From assembly GCA_031278395.1 (NCBI GenBank), contig JAITKM010000008.1, positions 1-63,559 of the forward strand: a stretch of 63,559 nucleotides of DNA, given 5' to 3'. This document shows, piece by piece, positions 27,565 to 36,069 of the stretch. This DNA comes from Deltaproteobacteria bacterium (GTDB taxonomy: Bacteria > Bdellovibrionota_C > UBA2361 > SZUA-149 > JAITKM01). Positions within the stretch are counted from its first letter, which is position 1. The number at the start of each line of letters is the position of its first letter. Under the pieces are notes generated by a model, which was not told where the DNA came from, did not search any database, and worked only from the letters and a program-made list of their open reading frames with translations. A program made the position numbers and the translations under genes.

Positions 27565-29511
27565 ATGAAAATCTTAAGCCAAGCTTTAAAGTATTCATTT
27601 TTAGTTGCAGTTATTAGTGGGTGTGCAGGTTCAGATTCTGATTTAAAAGTCGGAGGTGAAGATCTTACAAAAGCTGATATTGCTATTAATGAGAGGTCGG
27701 CAAATGATCTTGATTCAATGGCACTTCTTAATAACTCTAATCTAAAATTAAACAAAATTAATTTTGATAAAAAATCAGATACCACTGGAATTGTAACATT
27801 ATCTCTGAGCGATGTTTCAGTTTTTGAACTTAAACAGACAACACCGACTGAGTATGTTTTAGTTATTCCAGGGGCGGTCGCTGATGCTTCAACCAAAGAT
27901 CCAAAAGTAGCCTTATCTGGTATGCCCGGTATTAGAACAGTTCGTGTAACCGAAGCAGAGTCTAATGTTTTAGTGAGAATGTTTGTTGATAATGGAATTT
28001 CATTGTTAGCTAAATCAGAAGGAAAGAGTATTGTTGTTTCTGCATATCACATTAGTAACGCTTTAGATGTTAACACCAGAGGTCAGTTAGTTGACGATGT
28101 AAATGCTGCAGAACCTAAGGAAGCTAAAAAGGAAGTTAAAACTTCTGCTTCTTCAGCATCTGGGAAAAAAGGCGCTGATGTCCCTTCAGCTGATGGTTCA
28201 AAAGTTTATACAGGTAAGTTAATCTCTTTGGATTTACAAGATACGGATATTGATAACGCTTTAAAGATTATTGCTGAAGTATCTCGTTTAAATATTATCG
28301 CCAGCGAGGAAGTCAAAGGTAAAATTACTTTGCGTTTGGTTGATGTGCCTTGGGATCAAGCTTTAGACGTAATTTTAAAAACTAATGGTTTAGACCAAGT
28401 TAGTGAAGGTAGCGTTGTTCGTATTGCCCCTGTTAGAAAGTTAAGAGAAGAAAGAGAAGCTTTAGTTGAGTCTAAGAAAGCTGCCCAAGCTTTAGAAGAA
28501 CTACAAATTTCTTATATTAGAGTTAGCTATGCTAGGGCTTCTGAATTAGTTGAGCAAGTTCAATCTGTGCTTACTGAACGTGGAAATGTAGCTGTTGACG
28601 AACGAACTAATCAGTTAATTGTTAAAGATGTTCAAGAAGGACAAAAGAAAGTTGCTTATTTAGTTGGTAAGTTAGATTTAAGAACTCCTCAGGTCTTGCT
28701 TGAAACTCAAATTGTTGAAGGTTCTAGAGATTTTGAGCGTTCTATCGGTAATGAGTTCCATTTTAGTAAAGTTGGTAAAACAACATCATTTGGTCAAGGT
28801 AGAGCTAAAACAGAAGTATTAAATGAAGGTGATCAAACGATAACTGAGACTGTAATTGGTGGTGCATTATCTCCTATTTTTGGAGGCAGTAATGGTTTCT
28901 CATTTGGTGGTTCTTTCACAAATAAAAGTGGGCAAACTCTTGACGCTATGTTGACTGCTTTAGAGTCGGAAGGTAAAGCTCGAGTTGTGAGTCGTCCGCA
29001 AATTGCAACTGTGAACAACAAACCTGCTGAAATTAAGAGTGTCAAAACTGTGCGTGTTATGATGCCTACTGGTGGAACACAGGTTGTTACTGGCGCTAAT
29101 GGCAGTGCTGGTAATAATCAAGCTTTTGAAGAAGTTGAAGTTGGTATTACTTTAAAAGTAACTCCACAAGCTGCTCCAGATTATTATGTCTTGTTAGATA
29201 TTGATGCTAAGTCAAGCACGCTCGCTCCAGAAAGTTTGGGTGTTGCAGGTCAAGCTCCAAACACAATTGATAGAACAGCTACTTCTACTATTTTAGTCGA
29301 AAGTGGATCTACTTTTGCTTTAGGCGGTATTTATAAAGTTGATAATACTGATACTATTAGAGGCGTACCTTTCTTCAAAGACATTCCAATTTTAGGTCAA
29401 CTCTTTAGATATCAAGGTGTTAAAAGCACTGACGAAGAGTTAGTTTTCTTTATTACTCCGCATGTAGTTGAAGGCAGTTTTGATGAAGATGCTATGAAAA
29501 TCTCAAAGTAA
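27565..29511 (+). CDS. pilQ: Type IV pilus secretin PilQ (outer membrane, lipoprotein)
   Basis: 648 residues. The signal peptide ends in a lipobox (VISGC, Cys about 20), so the protein is probably lipidated. An AMIN domain (about 60-160) is followed by a Lys/Ser-rich linker. Next come STN/N0 (ISLDLQDTDIDNALKIIAEV), an N1 domain (ISYIRVSYARASELVEQVQ), and the secretin core VLLETQIVEGSRDFERSIG to ALGGIYKVDNTDTIRGVPFFKDIPILGQLFRYQ. It forms the outer-membrane pilus channel. It is followed by a strong terminator. Confidence 0.93.
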   Translation: MKILSQALKYSFLVAVISGCAGSDSDLKVGGEDLTKADIAINERSANDLDSMALLNNSNLKLNKINFDKKSDTTGIVTLSLSDVSVFELKQTTPTEYVLVIPGAVADASTKDPKVALSGMPGIRTVRVTEAESNVLVRMFVDNGISLLAKSEGKSIVVSAYHISNALDVNTRGQLVDDVNAAEPKEAKKEVKTSASSASGKKGADVPSADGSKVYTGKLISLDLQDTDIDNALKIIAEVSRLNIIASEEVKGKITLRLVDVPWDQALDVILKTNGLDQVSEGSVVRIAPVRKLREEREALVESKKAAQALEELQISYIRVSYARASELVEQVQSVLTERGNVAVDERTNQLIVKDVQEGQKKVAYLVGKLDLRTPQVLLETQIVEGSRDFERSIGNEFHFSKVGKTTSFGQGRAKTEVLNEGDQTITETVIGGALSPIFGGSNGFSFGGSFTNKSGQTLDAMLTALESEGKARVVSRPQIATVNNKPAEIKSVKTVRVMMPTGGTQVVTGANGSAGNNQAFEEVEVGITLKVTPQAAPDYYVLLDIDAKSSTLAPESLGVAGQAPNTIDRTATSTILVESGSTFALGGIYKVDNTDTIRGVPFFKDIPILGQLFRYQGVKSTDEELVFFITPHVVEGSFDEDAMKISK

Positions 29512-29559
29512 GCTTTTAATAAAAAAACTCTAAGCTTTGGAATGAGCGTAAAAAAAATT

Positions 29560-29588
29560 GGGGGACATTTAAAGTCCCCCTTTTTTTT
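29560..29588 (+). terminator. Strong intrinsic terminator of pilQ
   Basis: GGGGGAC-atttaaa-GTCCCCC followed by eight T, 49 bases after the pilQ stop. Confidence 0.95.
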
Positions 29589-29720
29589 GTCAGTTCTACG
29601 CGATGGTAATTATTCAGTAGTGAAAAATCTACACCACCCTGCGTTTTTATTTTTTTGCAAAGCAGAAGAAATGCGGGTGGTGATTGAAAACAGTTAAGGA
29701 TTTTATATTAAGAGATCAAT

Positions 29721-31406
29721 ATGTCAGATCTGAGAATAATTATAAATTACCAAAATAATAGTGCAGTTTTTGCAGGAAAAGGGACTTTTAACGCTAAAGA
29801 GCAGATAAAAGAGTTAGGTGGACGCTGGCAAAATCTGTCCAAAACTTGGGAAATAAAACCGCTGACTTGTGGCGTTGAGAAACTACAAAATATTTTTCCC
29901 GGCGCGTTAATTGAAAAAATTGATACTCAGCCTGGTGACGAGTTGATTGTTGACGCTACTAATGGGCAGGATGTTAAACCAGAAATAGCGGCAGTTATTT
30001 CAGCTCCAGGTAGCGCAACGCAATCTATAAATTCCTCTCTCCCGGCGCATCAAGGAGTTTCGGAGTTTTTAAATAAAGTTAAAAAGGTTCTTCAAAATTC
30101 GTTCAATGGGGTTATTTATATTTGTGGAATGGTCAATAAAGTTACTGATTCTAAGGGACGCAAATATATTGATCTAGAAGATATAGATAATAAAGGCGAT
30201 TGTATTAGTTGTGTGGTTTGGGAATGGCAGCAGCCCGAAACTGTATTTGCTAGTTTAACTCAAATCGGGTTTGAGTTAGAGGCGAATTTGCCCATCTTGA
30301 TTCAAGCTAAAGTAGATTTAAATAATAAAAAAGGACAGCTTTCTTTGAATATTACTGGTGTGCTTGCTGAATATACACTTGGTAAATTAAAAGCTGAACG
30401 AGATATTACTAATCAAAAACTAAAAACTGAAGGTCTTTTTGATAAACAAAAACAATTAACTCTACCGCTGCCGGCTAAACGTTTAGGAATTTTAACTAGT
30501 TCAGCAGGAACTGTAATTAATGATTTAAGAGCTGGATTAGAAACGGCAAAGTTTGGTTTTGAATTGTTTTGGTGTGACGTAAGCGTTCAAGGTAATTCTG
30601 CTGTGCAGGAAATTATTCAGGGCTTAAAGTATTTTAGTTTGCAGCCAAATATTGACGCTATTTTACTTTTTAGGGGTGGCGGTAGTCAGTCGGAATTAGC
30701 GGTATTTAATGATTATAAACTAGCTCGGGCAATTTGTTTATGTCCTAAGCCGGTAGTTTCAGCTATTGGGCATGAAGCGGATATGTCTTCAACTCAAGAC
30801 GTAAGTTTTATTGCTTGTGGAGTGCCAAAGAGTATAGGTCTTTATTTTGCTAATCTAATCTTGGAAATCAAAAATAAGTTTAATACTAGTGTGAAAACCA
30901 TAAATAACAAAGCAATTATTCAGCTTGAAACATATAATTTAAAAATTAAAAACATCAAAGAAACTTTTCCCGAATATATCAAAGCTTTGATTAGTAGACG
31001 TGAATCCTTGTTTAGGCAGTTAGTTACAGGTTTGCCAGCCTGGACCAGACAATTTTTGAAGTTTGAAAACAATAAATTATTGCACCTCATTAGTCTTGAG
31101 CGAGATATTAAAAAAATGCTTGAATTAAAAAATTTCGATATTGCTCTGAAATTGACAGAATTGTGTAGGGATATAAAAAAGAGAGTTGAATTTAAAGAGC
31201 TGACTTTAGAGCATTTTTATTTATTGATTGAAAATGTTTCTCCTCAAAAACAATTAAAACGTGGTTTTTCGTTAGTTAGAAAGAATAACAAATTTGTTAC
31301 CAATGTAGAGCAGCTGAATGTAAGTGATAATATCGAAATAGAGTTTCATAACGGTAAATCTATCGCGGTGGTCAGCCTCCCGAATAAACAAAAATTATTG
31401 AATTAA
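29721..31406 (+). CDS. xseA: Exodeoxyribonuclease VII large subunit with extra N-terminal domain
   Basis: 561 residues, about 100 more than usual. Residues 1-70 form a separate small domain with the motif KEQIKELGGRWQNLSKTWEI, reminiscent of the K..lGgRW...K.W pattern of DUF5710-like domains. A linker and the OB fold follow (GVIYICGMVNKVTDSKGRKY, about 130-150). Then come the nuclease domain motifs TSSAGTVINDL, LLFRGGGSQSELAVFND and VVSAIGHEADMSSTQDVSFI, and a long coiled coil. It degrades single-stranded DNA with XseB, which is not adjacent. It lies alone after the pilQ terminator. Confidence 0.88.
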   Translation: MSDLRIIINYQNNSAVFAGKGTFNAKEQIKELGGRWQNLSKTWEIKPLTCGVEKLQNIFPGALIEKIDTQPGDELIVDATNGQDVKPEIAAVISAPGSATQSINSSLPAHQGVSEFLNKVKKVLQNSFNGVIYICGMVNKVTDSKGRKYIDLEDIDNKGDCISCVVWEWQQPETVFASLTQIGFELEANLPILIQAKVDLNNKKGQLSLNITGVLAEYTLGKLKAERDITNQKLKTEGLFDKQKQLTLPLPAKRLGILTSSAGTVINDLRAGLETAKFGFELFWCDVSVQGNSAVQEIIQGLKYFSLQPNIDAILLFRGGGSQSELAVFNDYKLARAICLCPKPVVSAIGHEADMSSTQDVSFIACGVPKSIGLYFANLILEIKNKFNTSVKTINNKAIIQLETYNLKIKNIKETFPEYIKALISRRESLFRQLVTGLPAWTRQFLKFENNKLLHLISLERDIKKMLELKNFDIALKLTELCRDIKKRVEFKELTLEHFYLLIENVSPQKQLKRGFSLVRKNNKFVTNVEQLNVSDNIEIEFHNGKSIAVVSLPNKQKLLN

Positions 31407-31426
31407 TCGGAATCACGAGGAAAAAG

Positions 31427-31455
31427 GTAGCGCAGACAAGAAAAGCCTGTGCTAC
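31427..31455 (+). repeat. GTAGCGCAG-type hairpin repeat, copy 2
   Basis: GTAGCGCAG pairs with CTGTGCTAC (one G-T wobble) around ACAAGAAAAGC. It sits between convergent xseA and the epimerase gene and could act as a shared 3'-end hairpin. Confidence 0.65.
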
Positions 31456-31463
31456 ACTCAATC

Positions 31464-32468
31464 TTACATATTCAAGACTTCTAAGATTTTAAAATTATGA
31501 TATTTTTTATCATATGGATCAGAAATTGGGTAAGCTAATAATTTTTGTCTTAAATCAATTAGCCCATCTTCTATAGTCCAGGTTGGAGTAAAATTCAGAA
31601 GCTTTTCAATTTTTTTACAACTTAATTTGTAGTCTGAAAGATCTGGTTGGTCTTTGATAATTTTAACTTCAAAATCATTACAAAACTTTTTCACCACATT
31701 AACTATTGTGAGTGTTGTTAAGTTTTGGTTATTAGCGCCAACATTAAAAGTCTCGCCACTAACTAAATTAATATGCGACTTAACACAAGTCGTAATAGCC
31801 TTAGCTACATCTTCTACATGAATAAAAGCTCGACACGAATTTTCGGATTCAATAATAACTTGTTTTTTAAACATCGCATCACGAACAATCGCATTAGGTA
31901 ACAAATCAAAACGCATACGCGGTGAATAACCATAACAATTGGCAATTCTTAAAACAGTCGGGTAAAAATTTCGCGCTTTATATTTGATAACATGTTCTTC
32001 TATTCTAAGTTTAAGACGTGAATATAGAGAAACTGGTTCTGGAACAGCTGTTTCGTAAACTAAGCCATTTAAATTACCATAAACAGAATCAGTCGAAGCG
32101 TAAATAAATCTTTCGACGCCATATTCTTTCGCGGCGACCAAAACCATTAAACTTGCAGTATAATTACAATCGCGAAAACTAGCTTCGTTTTCAATGTGTT
32201 TAAAACGTTTACCAGACATGTCGGCTAAATAAATTACAGTTGTAGCGTTTTTTAAACCTTTCGCAACTTGATAAATGTTGCCAACATCACCATGCATGAT
32301 TTCAAGATTAGGATGTTTGATAGTTTCAATTCCTTCTCTGTCGTAAGTAAAATTATCAAAGACTCGAACTTTATAATTCTCTTCAAGTAGCAACTTGGTT
32401 ACGGGGCAACCTATGTAGCCAGCTCCACCAAAAATAACTACTAGAGAATTGAATTCTTGTTTAAACAT
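31464..32468 (-). CDS. NAD-dependent epimerase/dehydratase (extended SDR family)
   Basis: 334 residues from ATG 32468; a TTG 12 codons upstream is less likely. The Rossmann motif GGAGYIG is at 14-20, HGDVGNIYQV carries the D of the adenine pocket, and catalytic Tyr149-xxx-Lys153 (YSRLK) follows ASTDSVYG. It fits sugar-nucleotide epimerases or dehydratases acting in surface polysaccharide synthesis. The exact substrate is not readable. It may supply sugars for the exporter at 12913-14653, though it is not linked to it. Confidence 0.85.
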   Translation of the reverse strand: MFKQEFNSLVVIFGGAGYIGCPVTKLLLEENYKVRVFDNFTYDREGIETIKHPNLEIMHGDVGNIYQVAKGLKNATTVIYLADMSGKRFKHIENEASFRDCNYTASLMVLVAAKEYGVERFIYASTDSVYGNLNGLVYETAVPEPVSLYSRLKLRIEEHVIKYKARNFYPTVLRIANCYGYSPRMRFDLLPNAIVRDAMFKKQVIIESENSCRAFIHVEDVAKAITTCVKSHINLVSGETFNVGANNQNLTTLTIVNVVKKFCNDFEVKIIKDQPDLSDYKLSCKKIEKLLNFTPTWTIEDGLIDLRQKLLAYPISDPYDKKYHNFKILEVLNM

Positions 32469-32630
32469 AAAATTAATTGTTAGACTGCTTTTATATTCGG
32501 ACAATCGAGCTCTTTTAGAAAAACTTGCTATATAGTCAAGCTATATGAGTTTTACTTATTAAAAAAAATAGCTCCACTAATGCTTCGCATATACTTCCGT
32601 TCTGTGAGCCTCCTCATTACTAAAGGGGTA

Positions 32631-32774
32631 ATGCACAAAGTGGAAGTATATATAAAATCATGTAAGAAATTAAAAGACCTTGACAATAGTATATTGGATT
32701 TATTAGATAATATTTGTAACTCTTTAGTAGCTATAGTTATACTTATGATGGTTAGACAGTTACTTGTTTCTTGA
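32631..32774 (+). CDS. Possible 47-residue small membrane protein
   Basis: ATG 32631 follows AAAGGGGTA, an excellent but very close Shine-Dalgarno. The product is a short amphipathic start (MHKVEVYIKSCKKLKDL) followed by a hydrophobic C-terminal stretch (NSLVAIVILMMVRQLLV). The ribosome site and start lie in the inner stem of the hairpin at 32588-32655, which would hide them. No family is recognised; it could be a small toxin-like peptide or chance. Confidence 0.25.
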   Translation: MHKVEVYIKSCKKLKDLDNSILDLLDNICNSLVAIVILMMVRQLLVS

Positions 32775-32840
32775 AACTACACCTCTACACAGCAAAAACT
32801 CAAAAATTCCACCTAATTACTAATTATCTTATTTTTTTAA

Positions 32841-32869
32841 TTGTTAAATTTTATAATTTAGTGTATATT
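32841..32869 (+). promoter_or_regulatory. Promoter of the ompA-like gene
   Basis: TTGTTA, exactly 17 bases, TATATT, giving a start near 32877 and an 80-base leader. Confidence 0.5.
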
Positions 32870-32955
32870 TCCGCTCGTTCTTCCTCGTTCTCGTCGGAGA
32901 TTCAAGTTTATTGTTTGCATTATTAATAATTAATATTAAATTAAAGGGTTTTCAC

Positions 32956-33945
32956 ATGAAAGCAAGACTCGCAATTATATCAGCATTACTTTTAGTATCA
33001 AGCAACGTATTCGCACAGGATGTATTGCCAAAAGATAATTTTGGAAGTTCTTACTTCCCTTCTCCTAATTGGAGAGAAAGCGAAGCGCATCCTTTAAGAA
33101 CAGCAGCATATGTCGTTCATCCAGTGGGCTGGCTATTAAGAGAAGGATTTTATCGCCCGCTATCTGCTTTTATGGCAAGTAATATTGTCACTAAAAGTGT
33201 ATTTGGATACAGAGATCCATATGATTTCAGAGAAACAATTTGTTTTAATCCATCTATTGATGTTCCAGACTGTGCAATGATACCTCCATATTCTAAGATT
33301 GATTACTCTAGTAATAACTTAAATACTTTTGTTGATAGTCATGTAAGTTCCGTGAATAACAGTTATAACAATTTATCTCATCTTTCCCCACAAGCTTTGG
33401 TTCAACTGCAAGCTAACAAACAAGTTTATTTTCCAGATATTGCATTTGAATTTGGAAAATCAAAATTAAATGCACTTGGAGAAGGTCGAGTTAGACAAGT
33501 AGCTTTACTATTAAAAGCTGATCCTAGTTTAAATGTTGTGCTTGAAGGTAATACTGATAATCGTGGTAATGACAAAGCTAACGTAACTCTTGGAGAAAAA
33601 AGGTCTCAAACAGTTAAACGAGAATTAATTGCTTTAGGGATAGATGCTAGCCGTTTAGGTGTAACAAGTAATGGTAAAAATATTCCAGTATTTACTGACA
33701 ATACAGAGTGGGCTCACGCAGTAAATCGCCGTGTAGTTATCTCAGTTGGTGGGAATCAAGATGCTGTGAATGTAAAAACTCCTGACCAAGTAGCTAAAGC
33801 AGATTTTGCTCAAGGTTCTGTTGCTGCTCCAACTTTAGCGCAGGATGAAGCTAAAGCTCCTGCTCAAGTTCTTCCTCCAAGTGTTAAAGATAGTGTTGTA
33901 GAAACAGAAATTAAGGATGATACTTTACCTGCTCCTGCTTTATAA
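32956..33945 (+). CDS. OmpA-like peptidoglycan-binding outer-membrane or periplasmic protein
   Basis: 329 residues from ATG 32956, which gives a clean signal peptide (MKARLAIISALLLVSSNVFA, cleavage before Gln). The open frame extends upstream to 32911 but that start is unlikely. The middle region (about 25-130) has VVHPVGWLLREGFYRPLSAF and two cysteines, unlike the E. coli barrel. The OmpA C domain (about 160-270) has FEFGKSKLNALGEGRVRQVA, NTDNRGNDKANVTLGEKRSQ and NRRVVISV. The tail is Ala/Pro/Lys-rich. It tethers the outer membrane to peptidoglycan. Confidence 0.85.
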   Translation: MKARLAIISALLLVSSNVFAQDVLPKDNFGSSYFPSPNWRESEAHPLRTAAYVVHPVGWLLREGFYRPLSAFMASNIVTKSVFGYRDPYDFRETICFNPSIDVPDCAMIPPYSKIDYSSNNLNTFVDSHVSSVNNSYNNLSHLSPQALVQLQANKQVYFPDIAFEFGKSKLNALGEGRVRQVALLLKADPSLNVVLEGNTDNRGNDKANVTLGEKRSQTVKRELIALGIDASRLGVTSNGKNIPVFTDNTEWAHAVNRRVVISVGGNQDAVNVKTPDQVAKADFAQGSVAAPTLAQDEAKAPAQVLPPSVKDSVVETEIKDDTLPAPAL

Positions 33946-33986
33946 AATATAGAAATTTAGTTTTTTATTTTTCATTTCTCCTTTAG

Positions 33987-34010
33987 GGCGACTTTCTGGT
34001 CGCCTTTTTT
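33987..34010 (+). terminator. Intrinsic terminator of the ompA-like gene
   Basis: GGCGAC-tttctg-GTCGCC followed by TTTTTT. Confidence 0.9.
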
Positions 34011-34050
34011 ATTGGTAATCCTTCAATTTCTTATTTCTTGTAAGTTAGTA

Positions 34051-34107
34051 TAGAATCTATCACCCCGCATTTTCTGCTCTATAAAAAATGCGGGGTGATA
34101 GATTCTA
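34051..34107. repeat. Perfect 23-bp inverted repeat with 11-base loop
   Basis: TAGAATCTATCACCCCGCAT and three further T pair with a perfect right arm at 34085-34107. There is no T run on either side, so it is not a plain terminator. It lies between the ompA terminator and the MerR-like gene. Confidence 0.85.
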
Positions 34108-34273
34108 ATGTAAGAAGTGTTGAACGATTCCTACTTTATTTCAATTAAACTTTTTAATTTTAAAGAAAATATCTTTCCAAAATATGAAAAATATACTTAT
34201 TGTCTAGCCCATTGTAGACGCAGTTGTAGTTTTTAATAGTATTTTTAATTTTACTAAGAAAAAATAAAAATCC

Positions 34274-34774
34274 ATGACTACCTTACTAACAAATAATAAA
34301 GAATACAGTACAATTGAGGTTAGAAATTTTATCCAACGTTTGTTTCCAAATCGAAAATTAGTGCTCTCGCAGTTCACTTTTTTTGGACATCTTGGCGTAG
34401 CAAAAGCTACTGGTAATACGTTCCGTCGAGGTAGAAGATGCTATCGTTTGGTTGATATGCTTTCGATTGCCTGTGTCATTTCTTTAAAAGAGCAGGGTAT
34501 TGCTTTAAAAAATATTGAAGCTGTTCCTGCTTTAATCCAGTCAAATGTAGAGAATATATTTGTAAAAAAATCTAGCTGTAAACTAAACGGATATGGCAAC
34601 ACAATTAGTTTAGTTATTCCAGATGAATTAACGCATAACCTAGCTTTAGAACAATTCTTAGATAAGAACTTAGATAAACATGCTATTTTCTGGTCTTTTG
34701 ATTTAAGCGCCTTAGTTAATAATATAAAGGCGTTGGCTCATGAAGAAATAGCAGACATTCAAGTTGCTGCTTAG
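34274..34774 (+). CDS. MerR-like DNA-binding regulator (divergent)
   Basis: 166 residues. The N-terminal 75 residues follow the MerR winged-helix layout: YSTIEVRNFI (first helix), SQFTFFGHLGVAKATGN (recognition helix and Glv-type turn), RRGRRCYRLVDMLSIACVISL (wing, YR..D), KEQGIALKNIE. The C-terminal 90 residues are unrelated to known effector domains and have no dimerising coiled coil of note. It probably regulates transcription; the target is unknown. It stands 96 bases before dprA in the same direction and could share its transcript. Confidence 0.65.
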   Translation: MTTLLTNNKEYSTIEVRNFIQRLFPNRKLVLSQFTFFGHLGVAKATGNTFRRGRRCYRLVDMLSIACVISLKEQGIALKNIEAVPALIQSNVENIFVKKSSCKLNGYGNTISLVIPDELTHNLALEQFLDKNLDKHAIFWSFDLSALVNNIKALAHEEIADIQVAA

Positions 34775-34797
34775 TTATTTCCTACTTTTCTACACAG

Positions 34798-34875
34798 AAA
34801 CATATTTATTTCATTCTCGATAGAGTCGGCGCTGTTTGTTAACGCTCAATTCAAAAGGATGAAATAAATATGTTT
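34798..34875 (+). promoter_or_regulatory. Hairpin that would mask the dprA ribosome binding site and start codon
   Basis: AAACATATTTATTTCAT (34798-34814) is the exact reverse complement of 34859-34875. The right arm contains the dprA ATG (34870) and part of AAAAGGATG, and pairing extends three more positions through the AGG with one G-T pair. Formation would block initiation. A perfect 17-bp match that includes the start codon is unlikely by chance. Confidence 0.6.
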
Positions 34876-36060
34876 GAAAATTCTGTTGAATACCAAACTT
34901 CGTATAACGATATTTATTCTATATTATTATATAGTTTAAAAATTGAAAAAAAACTTTCTGCCAAAGAAAAGAATCTGATAGTTGACTATTTAATCCATTT
35001 AAACGGCGAATTTTCTGATATTAAAACTCTTTTAAGTAAAATAAATAGAATATCTTGGGACGCTGCTGAAAAAGAAATTAGCATTGCTATTAAAAATGGT
35101 GTAACCTTGATTAATATTTTAGACCCAAGCTATCCAGCTAACTTAAAAGAAATTCCTGATCCGCCTTTAGTTCTGTTTGTTAGAGGAGATTTAACTAACA
35201 ATCTCATAGGGCAGACTAACAATTCTCCAATCTTAACTATCGCCATGGTTGGCATGCGTTCAGCAAGTCCGAAAGGCAAAAAGATAGCCCAAGATATTGC
35301 TGAAGAATTAACTTTACATCGAGTAAATATTGTTAGTGGTTTAGCATATGGCATTGATACGGCTGCACATCTCGGAGCTATCAAAGCAGTTAGATTAGCT
35401 AAAGCTGAATATGGTATAAATCTTTCACCGGGCATTATTGTTTTAGGTTCAGGGGTGTTATCAATCTATCCTAAACAAAATATTAAGCTCGCAGAATATT
35501 TACTTGAGCTTGGCGGGTGTATTGTCAGCGAGTACGGAATTTTTACTGAACCGCAAAGTTTCTTTTTCCCAGCTCGAAATCGTATTATTAGCGGACTAAG
35601 TTCAGCAGTGGTTGTGGTTGAAGCTCAAGAAAAAAGCGGCTCTCTAATTACAGCTCGTTTGGCTTTAGAACAAGGACGAGATGTTTTTGCTATACCTGGA
35701 GCTATAGACAACCATAGTAACGCTGGCACAAACAAACTTATTCAACAAGGAGCAGCCTTAATTACTTGTGTTGATGATATATTGGCTAACTTTTCTAAGC
35801 TTAAATTTAAGAATATTTGTACAACCGAAAAAGCTTTAGCGCCAACTAAGAGTAATAACCTAGCAGCGCCAGATCTAAATAACATTGAATTTAGAATTTT
35901 AAATTTCATCAAAACCCAAAACAATTGTGGTTTTGATGAAATTATTGAAACGTTGCAAGTTGAGACTGCTATTGCAATTTCAACGCTGAATAGACTTGAA
36001 ATGGGGAAAGAAATTTTTATTCATCCTGGTAATATCTATTCAACAGAACCATTTATATAG
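34870..36060 (+). CDS. dprA: DNA processing protein DprA (Smf)
   Basis: 396 residues. A helical N-terminal region (about 1-70) is followed by the Rossmann-like core from DPSYPANLKEIPDPPLVLFVRG. Key motifs: VGMRSASPKGKKIAQ, IVSGLAYGIDTAAHLGA, VLGSGVLSIYPKQN, FFFPARNRIISGLSSAVVVVEA, GSLITARLALEQGRDVFAIPG. A winged-helix DML1-like tail follows (about 330-396). It loads RecA on incoming single-stranded DNA in natural transformation. The pilus genes elsewhere in the window make competence plausible. Confidence 0.95.
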   Translation: MFENSVEYQTSYNDIYSILLYSLKIEKKLSAKEKNLIVDYLIHLNGEFSDIKTLLSKINRISWDAAEKEISIAIKNGVTLINILDPSYPANLKEIPDPPLVLFVRGDLTNNLIGQTNNSPILTIAMVGMRSASPKGKKIAQDIAEELTLHRVNIVSGLAYGIDTAAHLGAIKAVRLAKAEYGINLSPGIIVLGSGVLSIYPKQNIKLAEYLLELGGCIVSEYGIFTEPQSFFFPARNRIISGLSSAVVVVEAQEKSGSLITARLALEQGRDVFAIPGAIDNHSNAGTNKLIQQGAALITCVDDILANFSKLKFKNICTTEKALAPTKSNNLAAPDLNNIEFRILNFIKTQNNCGFDEIIETLQVETAIAISTLNRLEMGKEIFIHPGNIYSTEPFI

Positions 36061-36069
36061 GAGGACAAG

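Larger units (their letters stand above)
32469..32955. other. Gap with a long hairpin, a doubtful small frame and the ompA promoter
   Basis: 32588-32655 can fold into a roughly 70-base hairpin: ATATACTTCC with GGAAGTATAT outside, and CATTAC with GTAATG inside. The rest is AT-rich apart from the items listed separately. Confidence 0.45.
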
